From NCBI GenBank assembly GCA_016191425.1, contig JACPOR010000001.1, positions 22,442 through 86,441 of the forward strand: 64,000 nucleotides of DNA, written 5' to 3'. The notes beneath the pieces are model-generated. The model saw nothing but the letters and a program-made list of their open reading frames with translations, was not told where the DNA came from and did no database searches. Origin of the DNA: Chloroflexota bacterium. Its GTDB lineage: Bacteria; Chloroflexota; Limnocylindria; Limnocylindrales; CSP1-4. The translations under genes were made by a program, and so were the position numbers. Of the stretch, positions 39,823 to 49,018 are shown piece after piece (positions within the stretch are counted from its first letter, which is position 1; every line of letters begins with the position of its first letter).

Positions 39823-41183
39823 GTGGGCGGCTCCTCGGGATCGCGCACGGCCGGATCGTCCACCAGCCTGCGCCGCGCGTCACCGACAAGGTACAGCGAC
39901 CCGGCCACAACGATCGGACCAGGAGCCGTCGCGATTGCCCGGTCGAGGGCGTCGCCGGGATCCGCGACCGCCTCGACCTGCAGGTGCGGCGCGATCGCCC
40001 GCCAGCGGGCGGCCAGTGCGGACGCGTCGAGCGCACGCGGAACGTCCAATGAGGTACAGATCACCCGACCTCCGTGCATCGCCCGCGCACCGAGGAGCGC
40101 CCGGATGGTCCCATCGGTGTCCTTGTCGGCCATCGAGGCGAAGACGAGCGTGAGCGGCGGAGGAACGACCTCGTCGCCCCCGGTCAGTTCCGATCGGAGG
40201 TCGTCGAGCGCGGTCGCGAGCGTGGTCGCGCCGGCCGGGTTGTGGGCGCCGTCGAGGAGGACGTCGCGTCCAGTCGCATCGATGAGCTCCAGGCGCCCCG
40301 GCCAGGCCGTCGTCGCGTAGCCCCGGCGTCGCGCCTCGACATCGGCGGTCGCGATGCCGGCGCTTTCGAGCGCGTCCAGCAGGGCGTCGGCGATCGCCAC
40401 GTTGGCTGCCTGGTGCCGGCCCCGCAGGGCCACGTGCGCTTCGCCGAGCCCCGGCAGTTCGACGTCGATTCCTGCCCGTCCCACGCGGAGCAACGACGCG
40501 GGCTGCACCTCGCGCAACGGGGCACCCACGCGCCGGGCGCGTCGCCGGATTACGGCGAGCGCCGGTGGCTCCGCGCCGGTCACGGCCAGGTCGCCCCGCT
40601 CGATGATCGCGGCCTTCTCGCGGGCAATCAGGGGAATCGTTGCGCCGAGGCGGTCCGTATGATCGAGGGCGACGTTCGTCACCACGGCGACGCCGCCATC
40701 CCAGGCGTGCGTGGCGTCGAGACGCCCACCGAGGCCCACCTCGACAAGGGCGACGTCCAGGCGGTTTTCGGCGAACCAGCGAAACATGACCGCCGTCAGG
40801 AGCTCGAACTCCGTCGGCTCGCCATGGCGTCGGGCGACCCGGTCGGCGAGCGGGAGGATCTCGGTCACAAGCCTGGCGAAGGTGTCCGGATCGATCAGCG
40901 CACCGTCGAGGACGAGCCGCTCGCGATACGAGATGAGGTGCGGCTTCGGTGTCTCGCCGACCCTCAGCCCGGCTGCGCGGAGTGCGCTCCCAGCCAGCGC
41001 GAGGACGCTGCCCTTGCCGTTGGTCCCGGCCACCAGGGCTCCGCGAAACTCGAGCTGGGGATCGCCGAGCGCGTGGAGGAGCGCCCGGGTCCGGCCGAGG
41101 CCGAGCCGAATCCCGAACCGTCCACGAGCTTGAAGCGTTCGCAGGGCATCGTGATAGGCAGTACCGACGCCGACGTCAGTCAT
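39819..41183 (-). CDS. folC: Bifunctional folylpolyglutamate/dihydrofolate synthase
   Basis: VAGTNGKGSVLALAGSALRAAGLRVG, ALVEVGLGGRLDATHAW, TNVALDHTDRLGATI, LLDGAHNPAGATTL. Confidence 0.95.
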   Translation of the reverse strand: MTDVGVGTAYHDALRTLQARGRFGIRLGLGRTRALLHALGDPQLEFRGALVAGTNGKGSVLALAGSALRAAGLRVGETPKPHLISYRERLVLDGALIDPDTFARLVTEILPLADRVARRHGEPTEFELLTAVMFRWFAENRLDVALVEVGLGGRLDATHAWDGGVAVVTNVALDHTDRLGATIPLIAREKAAIIERGDLAVTGAEPPALAVIRRRARRVGAPLREVQPASLLRVGRAGIDVELPGLGEAHVALRGRHQAANVAIADALLDALESAGIATADVEARRRGYATTAWPGRLELIDATGRDVLLDGAHNPAGATTLATALDDLRSELTGGDEVVPPPLTLVFASMADKDTDGTIRALLGARAMHGGRVICTSLDVPRALDASALAARWRAIAPHLQVEAVADPGDALDRAIATAPGPIVVAGSLYLVGDARRRLVDDPAVRDPEEPPT

Positions 41184-41252
41184 GCATCACAGCCCAACGC
41201 ACGTCCGGCCCGGGGTGACGAGACAACGTCCGGGCCGGGCCGCGGTGACGGG

Positions 41253-41861
41253 TCAATGCAGAGACAGGTCTTCCTCATAGAACACGCACTGGTTGAAGCG
41301 CGGCGAGAGGCAGACGTCGTTGATGAAGCCCGGCTCGAGGTGAACGCCGCCGCGGAGCTGGCAGCGCGAGGTCGTTGCCTCCTGACGCGCGAGGGCCTTC
41401 AGGAGGTGGGGCGCGTGGATCGGGAGCGCGCCGCGGATGCCGGTCATGTAGAAATGGGGGCAGACGTTCCGGCGTAGGCTCGGCAGCCCGAAGGCGCGGG
41501 CGCGGGCCATCTCGGAGCCACTCCGCAGGGCAGCCATGTTCCCAGGCGCGGCCCTGTTCCCACCCGAGGTCGCCGTCCCAGGCGCGGCCCTGTTCCCACC
41601 CGAGGTCGCCGTCCCAGGCGCGGCCCTGTTCCCACCCGAGGTCGCCGTCCCAGGCGCGGCCGCGTTGCCTACTGAGCGATTCTCCGATCCGCCGATACCC
41701 ACGCGGGGATCCGGACCCGCCTGCCGACCGGCGTCGTTGAGGGCTGCCAGGGTCGGCACGCGGGCGATCGGACCCAGCCCGAACGCCGGGCGCCCGTCTC
41801 GACGGCCTGCATCCTCGGAGACGCGCGCCGGCCGTCGAGAACGCGAACCGCGTCCGTCCAA
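41253..41861 (-). CDS. Hypothetical Cys-containing protein with 12-aa tandem repeat near the N-terminus
   Basis: GTATSGGNRAAP repeats, then NVCPHFYMTGIRGALPIHAPHLLKALARQEATTSRCQLRGGVHLEPGFINDVCLSPRFNQCVFYEEDL; start codon uncertain. Confidence 0.55.
   Translation of the reverse strand: MDGRGSRSRRPARVSEDAGRRDGRPAFGLGPIARVPTLAALNDAGRQAGPDPRVGIGGSENRSVGNAAAPGTATSGGNRAAPGTATSGGNRAAPGTATSGGNRAAPGNMAALRSGSEMARARAFGLPSLRRNVCPHFYMTGIRGALPIHAPHLLKALARQEATTSRCQLRGGVHLEPGFINDVCLSPRFNQCVFYEEDLSLH
41537..41660. repeat. 36-bp in-frame tandem repeat, about 3.4 copies
   Basis: Unit CCCAGGCGCGGCCCTGTTCCCACCCGAGGTCGCCGT repeated nearly exactly. Confidence 0.95.
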
Positions 41862-43178
41862 GTGCTCCCTCCCACAGTCGAGCCGTCACTCCGAACGCAT
41901 CCGGAGTGCATCAGCGTACACCGCCGCATGAGGGATCCGCCGGAACAGGACCGATCCGTGCGACCATACGAACCGATGCCGACCAGACGCGGAAGCCGCT
42001 CGTCGCACGTTCGGCCCCGCCCACCGAGCACGGGCCGCCCATCACCGCAGCGGGTTCGCATTCCCGCGCCGGACGCCTACCGGCTCAAGAAGGCCAGAGG
42101 CATCTCGAGCCGGCGACGCCGGATTCCGTTTCTCGCCCGGGTCCTCCTCGCCGCTGCGCTGGTCGTCCTCGGCGGCGCGGTCTTCCTGACCGCCGGTGGT
42201 GGCGTCGGTGCGCTCACCGGCGCGCTGTCCAGGTCCCTGTTCGGGTTCGTCGACAGGATCACGGCGACACCTGAGCCATCGGCGACCAGCCTCGTCGTGT
42301 CGGACGCCCCGATCATCGCCCTCCCCACCGAGCCGTATACGAACCAGCCAACGGCGGACCTGCAGGTCACGATCCCGGCGGTGGAGGTCGGCAACACCGG
42401 AGCCCGCCTCCGAATCTACCTGACGCTCGAGGGCCAGGCGCCGGCGCCGATCGCCGAGGTACCGATGGGCACCACCATCCGAATGGTCGTGCCGGTGGAG
42501 TTGACGCCCGGCCGAAACGACTTCAACGCGACGATCGTCGTCGGCGGCGTCGAATCGGAGCCGTCCCCCATCGTGACCTTCATCCTCGACACGGATCCAC
42601 CCGTCCTCGTGCTGGCGACTCCCAAGGAAGGCGCGACGGTCAACGCGGACAACGTGACCCTGAGCGGCACGACGCAGCCGAGAATGACTCTCCTCGCCCG
42701 CAATCAGGCCAACGGAACGTCGATCTCCGGGCAGACAGCGGCGGATGGCACCTTTGCGCTCAACCTGCCGCTCGAGAATGGCACGAACGCCATCCTCATG
42801 ACGGGTCGCGATCCGGCCGGCAACGTCGGCGAACTGACCGTCAACCTGGTCCGTGGGAGTGGCACACTCACCGCTTCCCTGACCAGCTCCGCCGCCCGGA
42901 TCTCCACCGCGTCGCTGCCGGTCTCGATCCAGCTCAGTGCCCTCGTCCTGGACCCTGACGGAGCCCCGCTCCAGGGCGCCGCGCTCACATTCACCCTCAC
43001 GGTGCCCGGGATCCCACCGATCTCGAAGGATGCCGTCTCCGGTATCGACGGCCGGGCGTCGTTCACGACGACCCTGCCGAGTGATGTGACGGTGGGTTCA
43101 GGCCTTGCGACGGTCCTCGTGGCAACGGCGGAATTCGGGACGACCTCGGCGCAGAAGACGATCACGATCGTCGAGTAG
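41862..43178 (+). CDS. Membrane-anchored protein with Ig-like extracellular domains
   Basis: TM FLARVLLAAALVVLGGAVFLTAGGGVGALTG; DTDPPVLVLATPKEGATVNADNVTLSGTTQPRMTLLARNQANG..; start probably internal (for example MRDPPEQ). Confidence 0.7.
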   Translation: MLPPTVEPSLRTHPECISVHRRMRDPPEQDRSVRPYEPMPTRRGSRSSHVRPRPPSTGRPSPQRVRIPAPDAYRLKKARGISSRRRRIPFLARVLLAAALVVLGGAVFLTAGGGVGALTGALSRSLFGFVDRITATPEPSATSLVVSDAPIIALPTEPYTNQPTADLQVTIPAVEVGNTGARLRIYLTLEGQAPAPIAEVPMGTTIRMVVPVELTPGRNDFNATIVVGGVESEPSPIVTFILDTDPPVLVLATPKEGATVNADNVTLSGTTQPRMTLLARNQANGTSISGQTAADGTFALNLPLENGTNAILMTGRDPAGNVGELTVNLVRGSGTLTASLTSSAARISTASLPVSIQLSALVLDPDGAPLQGAALTFTLTVPGIPPISKDAVSGIDGRASFTTTLPSDVTVGSGLATVLVATAEFGTTSAQKTITIVE

Positions 43179-43259
43179 CCGCTCCCCAATCCGATGTTGC
43201 CCCTCCGCCATCCGATGTTGCCGCTCGACGCGGCCGGCGTCGGCAGCTACCATGCGGCC

Positions 43260-43703
43260 ATGTCGATGTGGCGGTGCCCGCACTGCGCGACTCCCCAGGC
43301 AGAGACCGCTCGCTGCTGGGTCTGCCACAGATCTTCGACCACCTGTTCGACCTGCCGTCATTTCCGGCGCAGCGTGGCGGCGCAGGTGGGCTTCTGCGGC
43401 TTCGATCGGCGCCGGCTCCCGTTGGCTGGGACTGAGCAGCGCGGCTGCTGGGAAGCAGGCAACGTGCCGGCATTCGACTTCGTGTCGAGCATGGTTCCAA
43501 CCGTCTCGAGCCGACGTGACCGGGGCAACCACCGCCAGTTCGTACCGGTAGAGCTTGTCGGTGACCGCCTCGACGCCGCCGTCCCGACACCGATAGGCGG
43601 TCGGACGGTGCCGGCCGGAGCCGCCGTGGCGACGCCTTCCGACCTCGTGGTCAGCAATCGCTGGCAGGATCGCATGACGCTCTTCGGCGAGCTCGACCGC
43701 TAG
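43260..43703 (+). CDS. CXXC zinc-ribbon-like protein
   Basis: WRCPHCATPQAETARCWVCHRSSTTCSTCRHF. Confidence 0.6.
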   Translation: MSMWRCPHCATPQAETARCWVCHRSSTTCSTCRHFRRSVAAQVGFCGFDRRRLPLAGTEQRGCWEAGNVPAFDFVSSMVPTVSSRRDRGNHRQFVPVELVGDRLDAAVPTPIGGRTVPAGAAVATPSDLVVSNRWQDRMTLFGELDR

Positions 43704-43794
43704 CTGATCGCGCCGCACGTGGTGTTGAAGAACGCCGTTGCCACCCACCGTGCACCTCCACGGATCGGTTGCCGCCCCGCGGGATCGGGCGACG

Positions 43795-43862
43795 GCTGTC
43801 GTGATCGGACACGGCCCGGCGGGATCGGGCGACGGCTGTCGTGATCGGACGCTGCCCGGCCG
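43795..43862. repeat. Direct repeat GGCGGGATCGGGCGACGGCTGTCGTGATCGGAC x2
   Basis: Two near-identical consecutive copies between convergent genes. Confidence 0.9.
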
Positions 43863-43964
43863 CGGAAGAACCGTCGAGGGACCACTCGTCGTCGCCGGCC
43901 GCTCAGCCGACCGGCTTGGACCTGCCCCGGAGCCCGGGATCCACCGGCGCGCAGGAGCGACCCG

Positions 43965-45986
43965 CTAGGGGCAGGTTGCCGGCTTGGTGTCCACTGCGGT
44001 GAAGCTGATCGCCGTTCCGGGCGGGTGCAGGGAGCCGGCCGCCGGGCTCTGGAGGGAAACGAACCAGGCGTTGTCGGCCGGATCCGGGAACGTCGCGCCG
44101 ACCACGAATCCGTCGGCGACGACCTGCGCCCCGGCCGAGCCGACCGTCAGGCAGATGTAGTCGCCGACCGGGATCGGAGCGGGCGTCGGCGTGGGTGATG
44201 CCTCGGGCGGCGCAGTGGGGGTGATCTCGGGAGTCGGTGACGGCGTCGGGCTCGGCTCGATCGTGGGCGACGGTGACGGCGTCGGCTCCGGGCCCTTGGA
44301 GACGACGTAGGTGACGGCGAGGCCCTGGGTAACGACCAGACCAGGGCCGGGATCCTGGCTGATGATCGCCCCGGCCGGGATGAAGGCGTCGTACGCTTCC
44401 GTGCGGGTGGCGATGGTGAGCTTGGCCGCCGCGATCAGGTTGAGTGCTTCGGACTCCGTCTTGCCTCGCAGGTCGGGCACGCCGACAGTCTGATCCCCGA
44501 GGGCGAGGGTCAGCTTGATCGTGGTCCCGGCGCCGACGGCAGTGCCGTCGACAGGATCCTGGACGAGGACCGTGTCGTCCGGTTGGTCGCTCGGCTCGAA
44601 GGCCGCCCGGGCAACCTTGAGCCCGACACGCTCCGCGGCCTTCTTGGCCTCGCCGTAGGTCATGCCGACGAGGTTGGGGACCGCCACCTCCGCCGGCCCG
44701 GGCGTCGGATTCGTGTTGATGAGCCGAAAGATGAGGAAGGCAGCAAGCCCGAGAATGACGATCGCGAGGAGTCCGGAGATCCAGAGCCACGGGCTCGTCC
44801 CGTCATCGCGATCTCCGTCGTCTGGGTCGACATCCGGTTGCCGCCGTCCGGCACCAACCGGGCGGGGCCGTGGGGGATCGTCGGCACGAGCGTACGCATC
44901 GGGCGCATAGGGAACGCGCGCGCCGGGGTTCGAGCGGGCGATCCCGGCAATGGTGGGCCCACTGACGGGGGCACCGGGACCCGGCGCAACGGCCGCCGCC
45001 GCCGCCGCTCCACCGAGCGCCGCGAGCCCGGCAGCATTGGCTTCCCCGGCGGCAGGGGCGACCGCCGCTGAGGTGCCGCCAGGTGCCGCCGCAGCTGACG
45101 TGCTGCGCCGTGCCGCGGCGGCTGAAGCGCCGCCAGGTGCCGCCGCGATGGCGCCGGCCGACTGTTCGGCGAGAAAGCGATCGAGTGCGTCGGCCATGGC
45201 ACCCGCCGTCTCGAACCGGTCGGCGGGGTCCGTTGCCATCGCCTTCCGGCTGATCGCCTCGAGCACCGGCGGAACACCGCTCCGGATCGCGCTCGGACTC
45301 GGCACGGGCCCAGTCAGGCGGGCGGTGGCGATGGCGGCCGCGGAGTCACCCTCCCACGGGCGCCGGCCGGTGAGCAGTTCGTACAGGACGATCCCGAGGC
45401 TGTAGATGTCCGACGCGGGCGAGGCCAGCTCTCCACGCGCCTGCTCGGGGCTGAAATAATGGACCGAACCGAGCGTGGTCCCGGGCAGCGTCAGGGCCGC
45501 TTCCGCGATCGCCCTGGCAATCCCGAAGTCGGTGACCTTGACCCGGCCCTCACGGGTGACGAGGACGTTGCTGGGCTTGATGTCGCGGTGGACGAACCCA
45601 CTGGTGTGCGCGGCGGCAATGGCACGGGCGATCTGGGATGTCAGTCGCGCGGCCTGCCGAGCCGGGAGCGCGCCGCTGCGCCGGACGATCGAGGCAAGGT
45701 CCTCGCCGTCCACCAGCTCCATGATGATGAACGGCCCGGCCGGATCCGTGCCGTAGTCGTAGACCGCCACGACGCCCGGGTGGTTCAGGGACGCCGCGGA
45801 TTGCGCTTCCTGGCGAAATCGGGCGAAGAAGTCGGGGTCGCGCCCGTATTCGGGACGAAGCACCTTGACGGCGACGTCGCGCTCCAGCTGGGCGTCCCGG
45901 GCGCGGTAGATCGTGGCCATCCCGCCCTGTCCGAGCAGTTCGATCAGTCGGTATCGACCGCCGAGGATGGTGCCGATCTCTGCCAA
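43965..45986 (-). CDS. PASTA-domain serine/threonine protein kinase (PknB-like)
   Basis: GRYRLIELLGQGGMATIYRARDAQLERDVAVKVLRPE, HRDIKPSNVLV, DFGIARA; TM; PASTA repeats VPNLVGMTYGEAKKAAERVGLKV / VPDLRGKTESEALNLIAAAKL. Confidence 0.96.
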   Translation of the reverse strand: MAEIGTILGGRYRLIELLGQGGMATIYRARDAQLERDVAVKVLRPEYGRDPDFFARFRQEAQSAASLNHPGVVAVYDYGTDPAGPFIIMELVDGEDLASIVRRSGALPARQAARLTSQIARAIAAAHTSGFVHRDIKPSNVLVTREGRVKVTDFGIARAIAEAALTLPGTTLGSVHYFSPEQARGELASPASDIYSLGIVLYELLTGRRPWEGDSAAAIATARLTGPVPSPSAIRSGVPPVLEAISRKAMATDPADRFETAGAMADALDRFLAEQSAGAIAAAPGGASAAAARRSTSAAAAPGGTSAAVAPAAGEANAAGLAALGGAAAAAAVAPGPGAPVSGPTIAGIARSNPGARVPYAPDAYARADDPPRPRPVGAGRRQPDVDPDDGDRDDGTSPWLWISGLLAIVILGLAAFLIFRLINTNPTPGPAEVAVPNLVGMTYGEAKKAAERVGLKVARAAFEPSDQPDDTVLVQDPVDGTAVGAGTTIKLTLALGDQTVGVPDLRGKTESEALNLIAAAKLTIATRTEAYDAFIPAGAIISQDPGPGLVVTQGLAVTYVVSKGPEPTPSPSPTIEPSPTPSPTPEITPTAPPEASPTPTPAPIPVGDYICLTVGSAGAQVVADGFVVGATFPDPADNAWFVSLQSPAAGSLHPPGTAISFTAVDTKPATCP

Positions 45987-46069
45987 GGAATCCTCCGAGT
46001 GACGGAACCGGGCGCGCTGCCCGTCCGGATCGTAGCGTACGACGGTGCGTGGTTCGCCACGGTGACGGA

Positions 46070-46951
46070 CTACCCCTGCAGCTCGAGGCCCCGAAGATGG
46101 GCGCGGAGCTCCGCGGCGAGTTCCGGGCGCTCGAGCGCCAGCTCGATCGTTGCCTTCAGCCAGCCCATGGTGGTCCCGGCGTCGAAGCGGCGCCCTTCGA
46201 ACTCGTAGGCGAAGACGGATTGCTCCGCCATGAGTGCCTCGATGGCGTCCGTAAGCTGGATCTCGCCACCCGATCCGCGCTGCGTCTGCTCGAGCTTGTC
46301 GAAGATCTTCGGCGTCAGGACGTAGCGGCCGATGATGGCCAGGTTCGAAGGTGCCGTCCCGGGTTCCGGCTTCTCAACCACCTGGGTGATCTGGCGAAGG
46401 CGCGGGTCCTGCTCATCGGGCCCGGCACTCGTGCCCACGATGCCGTAGCGCGAGGTGTCTTCGGAGGGTACCTCGCTGACCGCCAGGATCGAACTGTGGG
46501 TCTGCTGATAAGCGTGGATCAGCTGCCCGATCGCGGGGCGCTCCGAGATCACCACATCGTCGGGGAGGAGGACCGCGAACGGCTCGTGGCCGATCAGGTC
46601 CTTGGCCATGAGGACGGCATGACCGAGACCCAGCTGCTCCTTCTGGCGAACGTAGGCGATCTGCGCGAGGTCGCTGATATGGCGGACCTGGCGGAGCTTT
46701 TCGATCTCGCCCTTTTCCTCGAGCAGGTGCTCCAGCTCGTAGGACAGGTCGAAGTGATCCTCGATCGCCCGCTTCTGGCTGGAGGTGACGATGATCACCT
46801 GCTCGATGCCGGCGGCGACTGCTTCCTCGACGGCGTACTGGATGATGGGCTTGTCGACGAGGGGCAGCATTTCCTTCGGCTGCGCCTTGGTCGCCGGGAG
46901 AAATCGGGTACCCCAGCCGGCTGCCGGGAAGACGGCTTTTCGGACGCGCAT
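46070..46951 (-). CDS. galU: UTP--glucose-1-phosphate uridylyltransferase
   Basis: MRVRKAVFPAAGWGTRFLPATKAQPKEMLPLVDKPIIQYAVEEAVAAGIEQVIIVTS. Confidence 0.96.
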   Translation of the reverse strand: MRVRKAVFPAAGWGTRFLPATKAQPKEMLPLVDKPIIQYAVEEAVAAGIEQVIIVTSSQKRAIEDHFDLSYELEHLLEEKGEIEKLRQVRHISDLAQIAYVRQKEQLGLGHAVLMAKDLIGHEPFAVLLPDDVVISERPAIGQLIHAYQQTHSSILAVSEVPSEDTSRYGIVGTSAGPDEQDPRLRQITQVVEKPEPGTAPSNLAIIGRYVLTPKIFDKLEQTQRGSGGEIQLTDAIEALMAEQSVFAYEFEGRRFDAGTTMGWLKATIELALERPELAAELRAHLRGLELQG

Positions 46952-47020
46952 GACACCCCTTGGGCGAATGGTGGGCAGTCCCGAGGATACCACCCGGGGG
47001 CGTTCGAACCCCTCGGAGCC

Positions 47021-47770
47021 TCAGTTCTCGAGTCGCTCCATGAAGGCGCGGACGGCGCTCGCGAAGGCATCCGGAAGGTCGAGCGGGGTCAGGTGGCCCG
47101 AGAGCGGGAGCACCCGTCGCGACACGTTCGGAATGTCGCGCAGAAACGATCGCTCGCCGAGCCGGAAGATGAGGTCGAGGCCGCCATTGATCACGAGCGT
47201 CGGCCCTCCATAGGCTCGAAGACGGTCGCGGAAACGGGTCTTCGTGAGCGATCGCACGGCGACGGCGCCACCTCGCGGCCAGTATCCCGCCGCCACGATC
47301 GGCTCGGCGATCTCCGCCGGATAGCGGCGCCGGAAGGCCCACGTGTTGAGCGCGTCGAGCTGGCGCTCGGGCGCCGCGACCAGGGCCCAGGCAAAGAGGC
47401 GAAACGCCAGGGCCGTGATCCCGGACGGCTCGGCCGTCGAGCCGGTCAGGACGAGGCCCCGAACCCGCCCCGGCGAGCGCGCGGCGGCAGTCATGGCGAC
47501 ATATCCGCCCAGAGACAGGCCGACGAGCACGGCCGGCCCGCCGTGCGCATCGTCGATCGCGGCATCGATGCAGTCGGCCGCCGCGTCGAGGGAGAACGGC
47601 TCGTCCGCCAGTGCACCGTGACCGGGCAGATCGACGCAAAGGCAACGATAGGTATCGGACAGGCGCAGGACGACGGCCCGCCAGGATGTCCGGGTGAGCC
47701 GTGTCCCGTGAATGAAGACGATCAGGGGGCCATCGTCGGGACCCGCGACCTCCCAGGCGCCGTTGGTCAT
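47021..47770 (-). CDS. Alpha/beta hydrolase
   Basis: LIVFIHGTRLTRTSWRAVV, CVDLPGHGAL, VLVGLSLGGYVAMTAA. Confidence 0.9.
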   Translation of the reverse strand: MTNGAWEVAGPDDGPLIVFIHGTRLTRTSWRAVVLRLSDTYRCLCVDLPGHGALADEPFSLDAAADCIDAAIDDAHGGPAVLVGLSLGGYVAMTAAARSPGRVRGLVLTGSTAEPSGITALAFRLFAWALVAAPERQLDALNTWAFRRRYPAEIAEPIVAAGYWPRGGAVAVRSLTKTRFRDRLRAYGGPTLVINGGLDLIFRLGERSFLRDIPNVSRRVLPLSGHLTPLDLPDAFASAVRAFMERLEN

Positions 47771-48825
47771 GATCCGGCGTCGCCGAGGCCGCCCGGCGCG
47801 ACGTCGCCGAGCGGCGTATCACTCGATGACATCGTTGCGGGCACCGGCCCGTCTGACCCCTCGAGGCTCGGCTCCGGCTCACCCGCCGGCAGCATGGCCG
47901 GCTCCGCGGGACGCGCCCGCTGGATCAGGACGGCCGCACTCAGGATCGCCACGCCGCCCGCCGCCTGGATCGGACCGATCGCCTCACCGAGGAACAGCGC
48001 CGCCAGCAGGACACCGACGAGGGGCTCGATGAGCATGAGGATCCCCGCCCGCACCGGGCCGATCCAGCGGATGCCGGCCAGGAACAAGGTGCTGGGAACG
48101 GCCGCGGCGAAGATGCCCCCGAACAGGAGCAGGCTGAGCAGGGCCGGCGTGCCGAACGGCAGCTCGAGGGACGAAGCTCCGTCACCCAGCACCGCGAGGA
48201 TGCCGGCGATCAGCGCCGACGCCGCGAGGATGAAGCCCATGGCCTGGTCGGTCGGCACGTGGCGGTACCCGCGACGGCTGACGAGGACGAACACGGCCTG
48301 GCTCGCCGCGGCCGAGAGGGCGAGCAAGACGCCGATCGGATCGATTCCCTCGGTCGTGCCCGCGGTGGGCCCACCCACGACGACAGCCACCATGCCACCC
48401 AGCGCAACCATGAGGGCAATGGCGCGTCGCCAATCCATCGGCTCCCAGCCGAGGAGGCTGGACACGCCGGTCACGATCGCCGGGTAGAGATAGAAGCCGA
48501 GCAGGACGATGGCCACCGGGACACGGGCGAACGCCAGGAACATTGCCATGTTCAGGGTGGCACCCATGAGCGCGGCGACGCCGAGCGAGGCTCGAGCCCG
48601 CACATCGAGCGAGCGCCAGCCCACCAGGCGAGCTCCGCGCCGGACGGTCATGACGACGACCAGGGCCATGGCGACGGCTCCGATCCCCGCTCGCCAGGTG
48701 ACGAAGGCGAACGGCGTCAGCCCGAAGCCGTAGGCCGTTCGCGAGAGAACCCCCAGCATCGCGAACAGGCTGGCGGCGACCGCGACGGTCAGGCTGCCGA
48801 AGAGCGGGCTCCGTCCTTGATCCAC
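47767..48825 (-). CDS. EamA/DMT family transporter
   Basis: About 10 TM; two EamA-like halves; FVTWRAGIGAVAMALVV, GPVRAGILMLIEPLVGVLLAALFLGEAIGPIQAAGG. Confidence 0.88.
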   Translation of the reverse strand: MDQGRSPLFGSLTVAVAASLFAMLGVLSRTAYGFGLTPFAFVTWRAGIGAVAMALVVVMTVRRGARLVGWRSLDVRARASLGVAALMGATLNMAMFLAFARVPVAIVLLGFYLYPAIVTGVSSLLGWEPMDWRRAIALMVALGGMVAVVVGGPTAGTTEGIDPIGVLLALSAAASQAVFVLVSRRGYRHVPTDQAMGFILAASALIAGILAVLGDGASSLELPFGTPALLSLLLFGGIFAAAVPSTLFLAGIRWIGPVRAGILMLIEPLVGVLLAALFLGEAIGPIQAAGGVAILSAAVLIQRARPAEPAMLPAGEPEPSLEGSDGPVPATMSSSDTPLGDVAPGGLGDAGS

Positions 48826-48844
48826 GGGTCCATGGTACGAGTCC

Positions 48845-49018
48845 GATCAGGCCGAGTCGGATCAGGCCGAGTCGGTTTCCCCGCTCGGGGCGTGTCTCAC
48901 CGAGCCGGATCGGATCGCGCAGGATCAGGCCGCGTCGGATCAGGCCGCGTCGGGTCAGGCCGCGTCGGGTCAGGCCGCGTCGGGTCCCCGCTCGCGGCGT
49001 GTCACACCGAGCCGGATC
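48845..49018. repeat. 15-bp tandem repeats (GATCAGGCCG(A/C)GTCG) with a duplicated copy of a gene 3' end
   Basis: Several GATCAGGCCGAGTCG / G(A/G)TCAGGCCGCGTCG units; CCCCGCTCG(G/C)GGCGTGTC(T/A)CACCGAGCCGGATC present at 48879-48911 and 48985-49017. Confidence 0.85.

Noticed and set aside
38923-41477. Long plus-strand ORFs (465 and 467 aa)
   Set aside because: Antisense to folP/folC, which carry unambiguous family motifs.
46049-48487. 812-aa plus-strand ORF
   Set aside because: Antisense to galU, alpha/beta hydrolase and EamA genes, whose own frames show clear conserved motifs.
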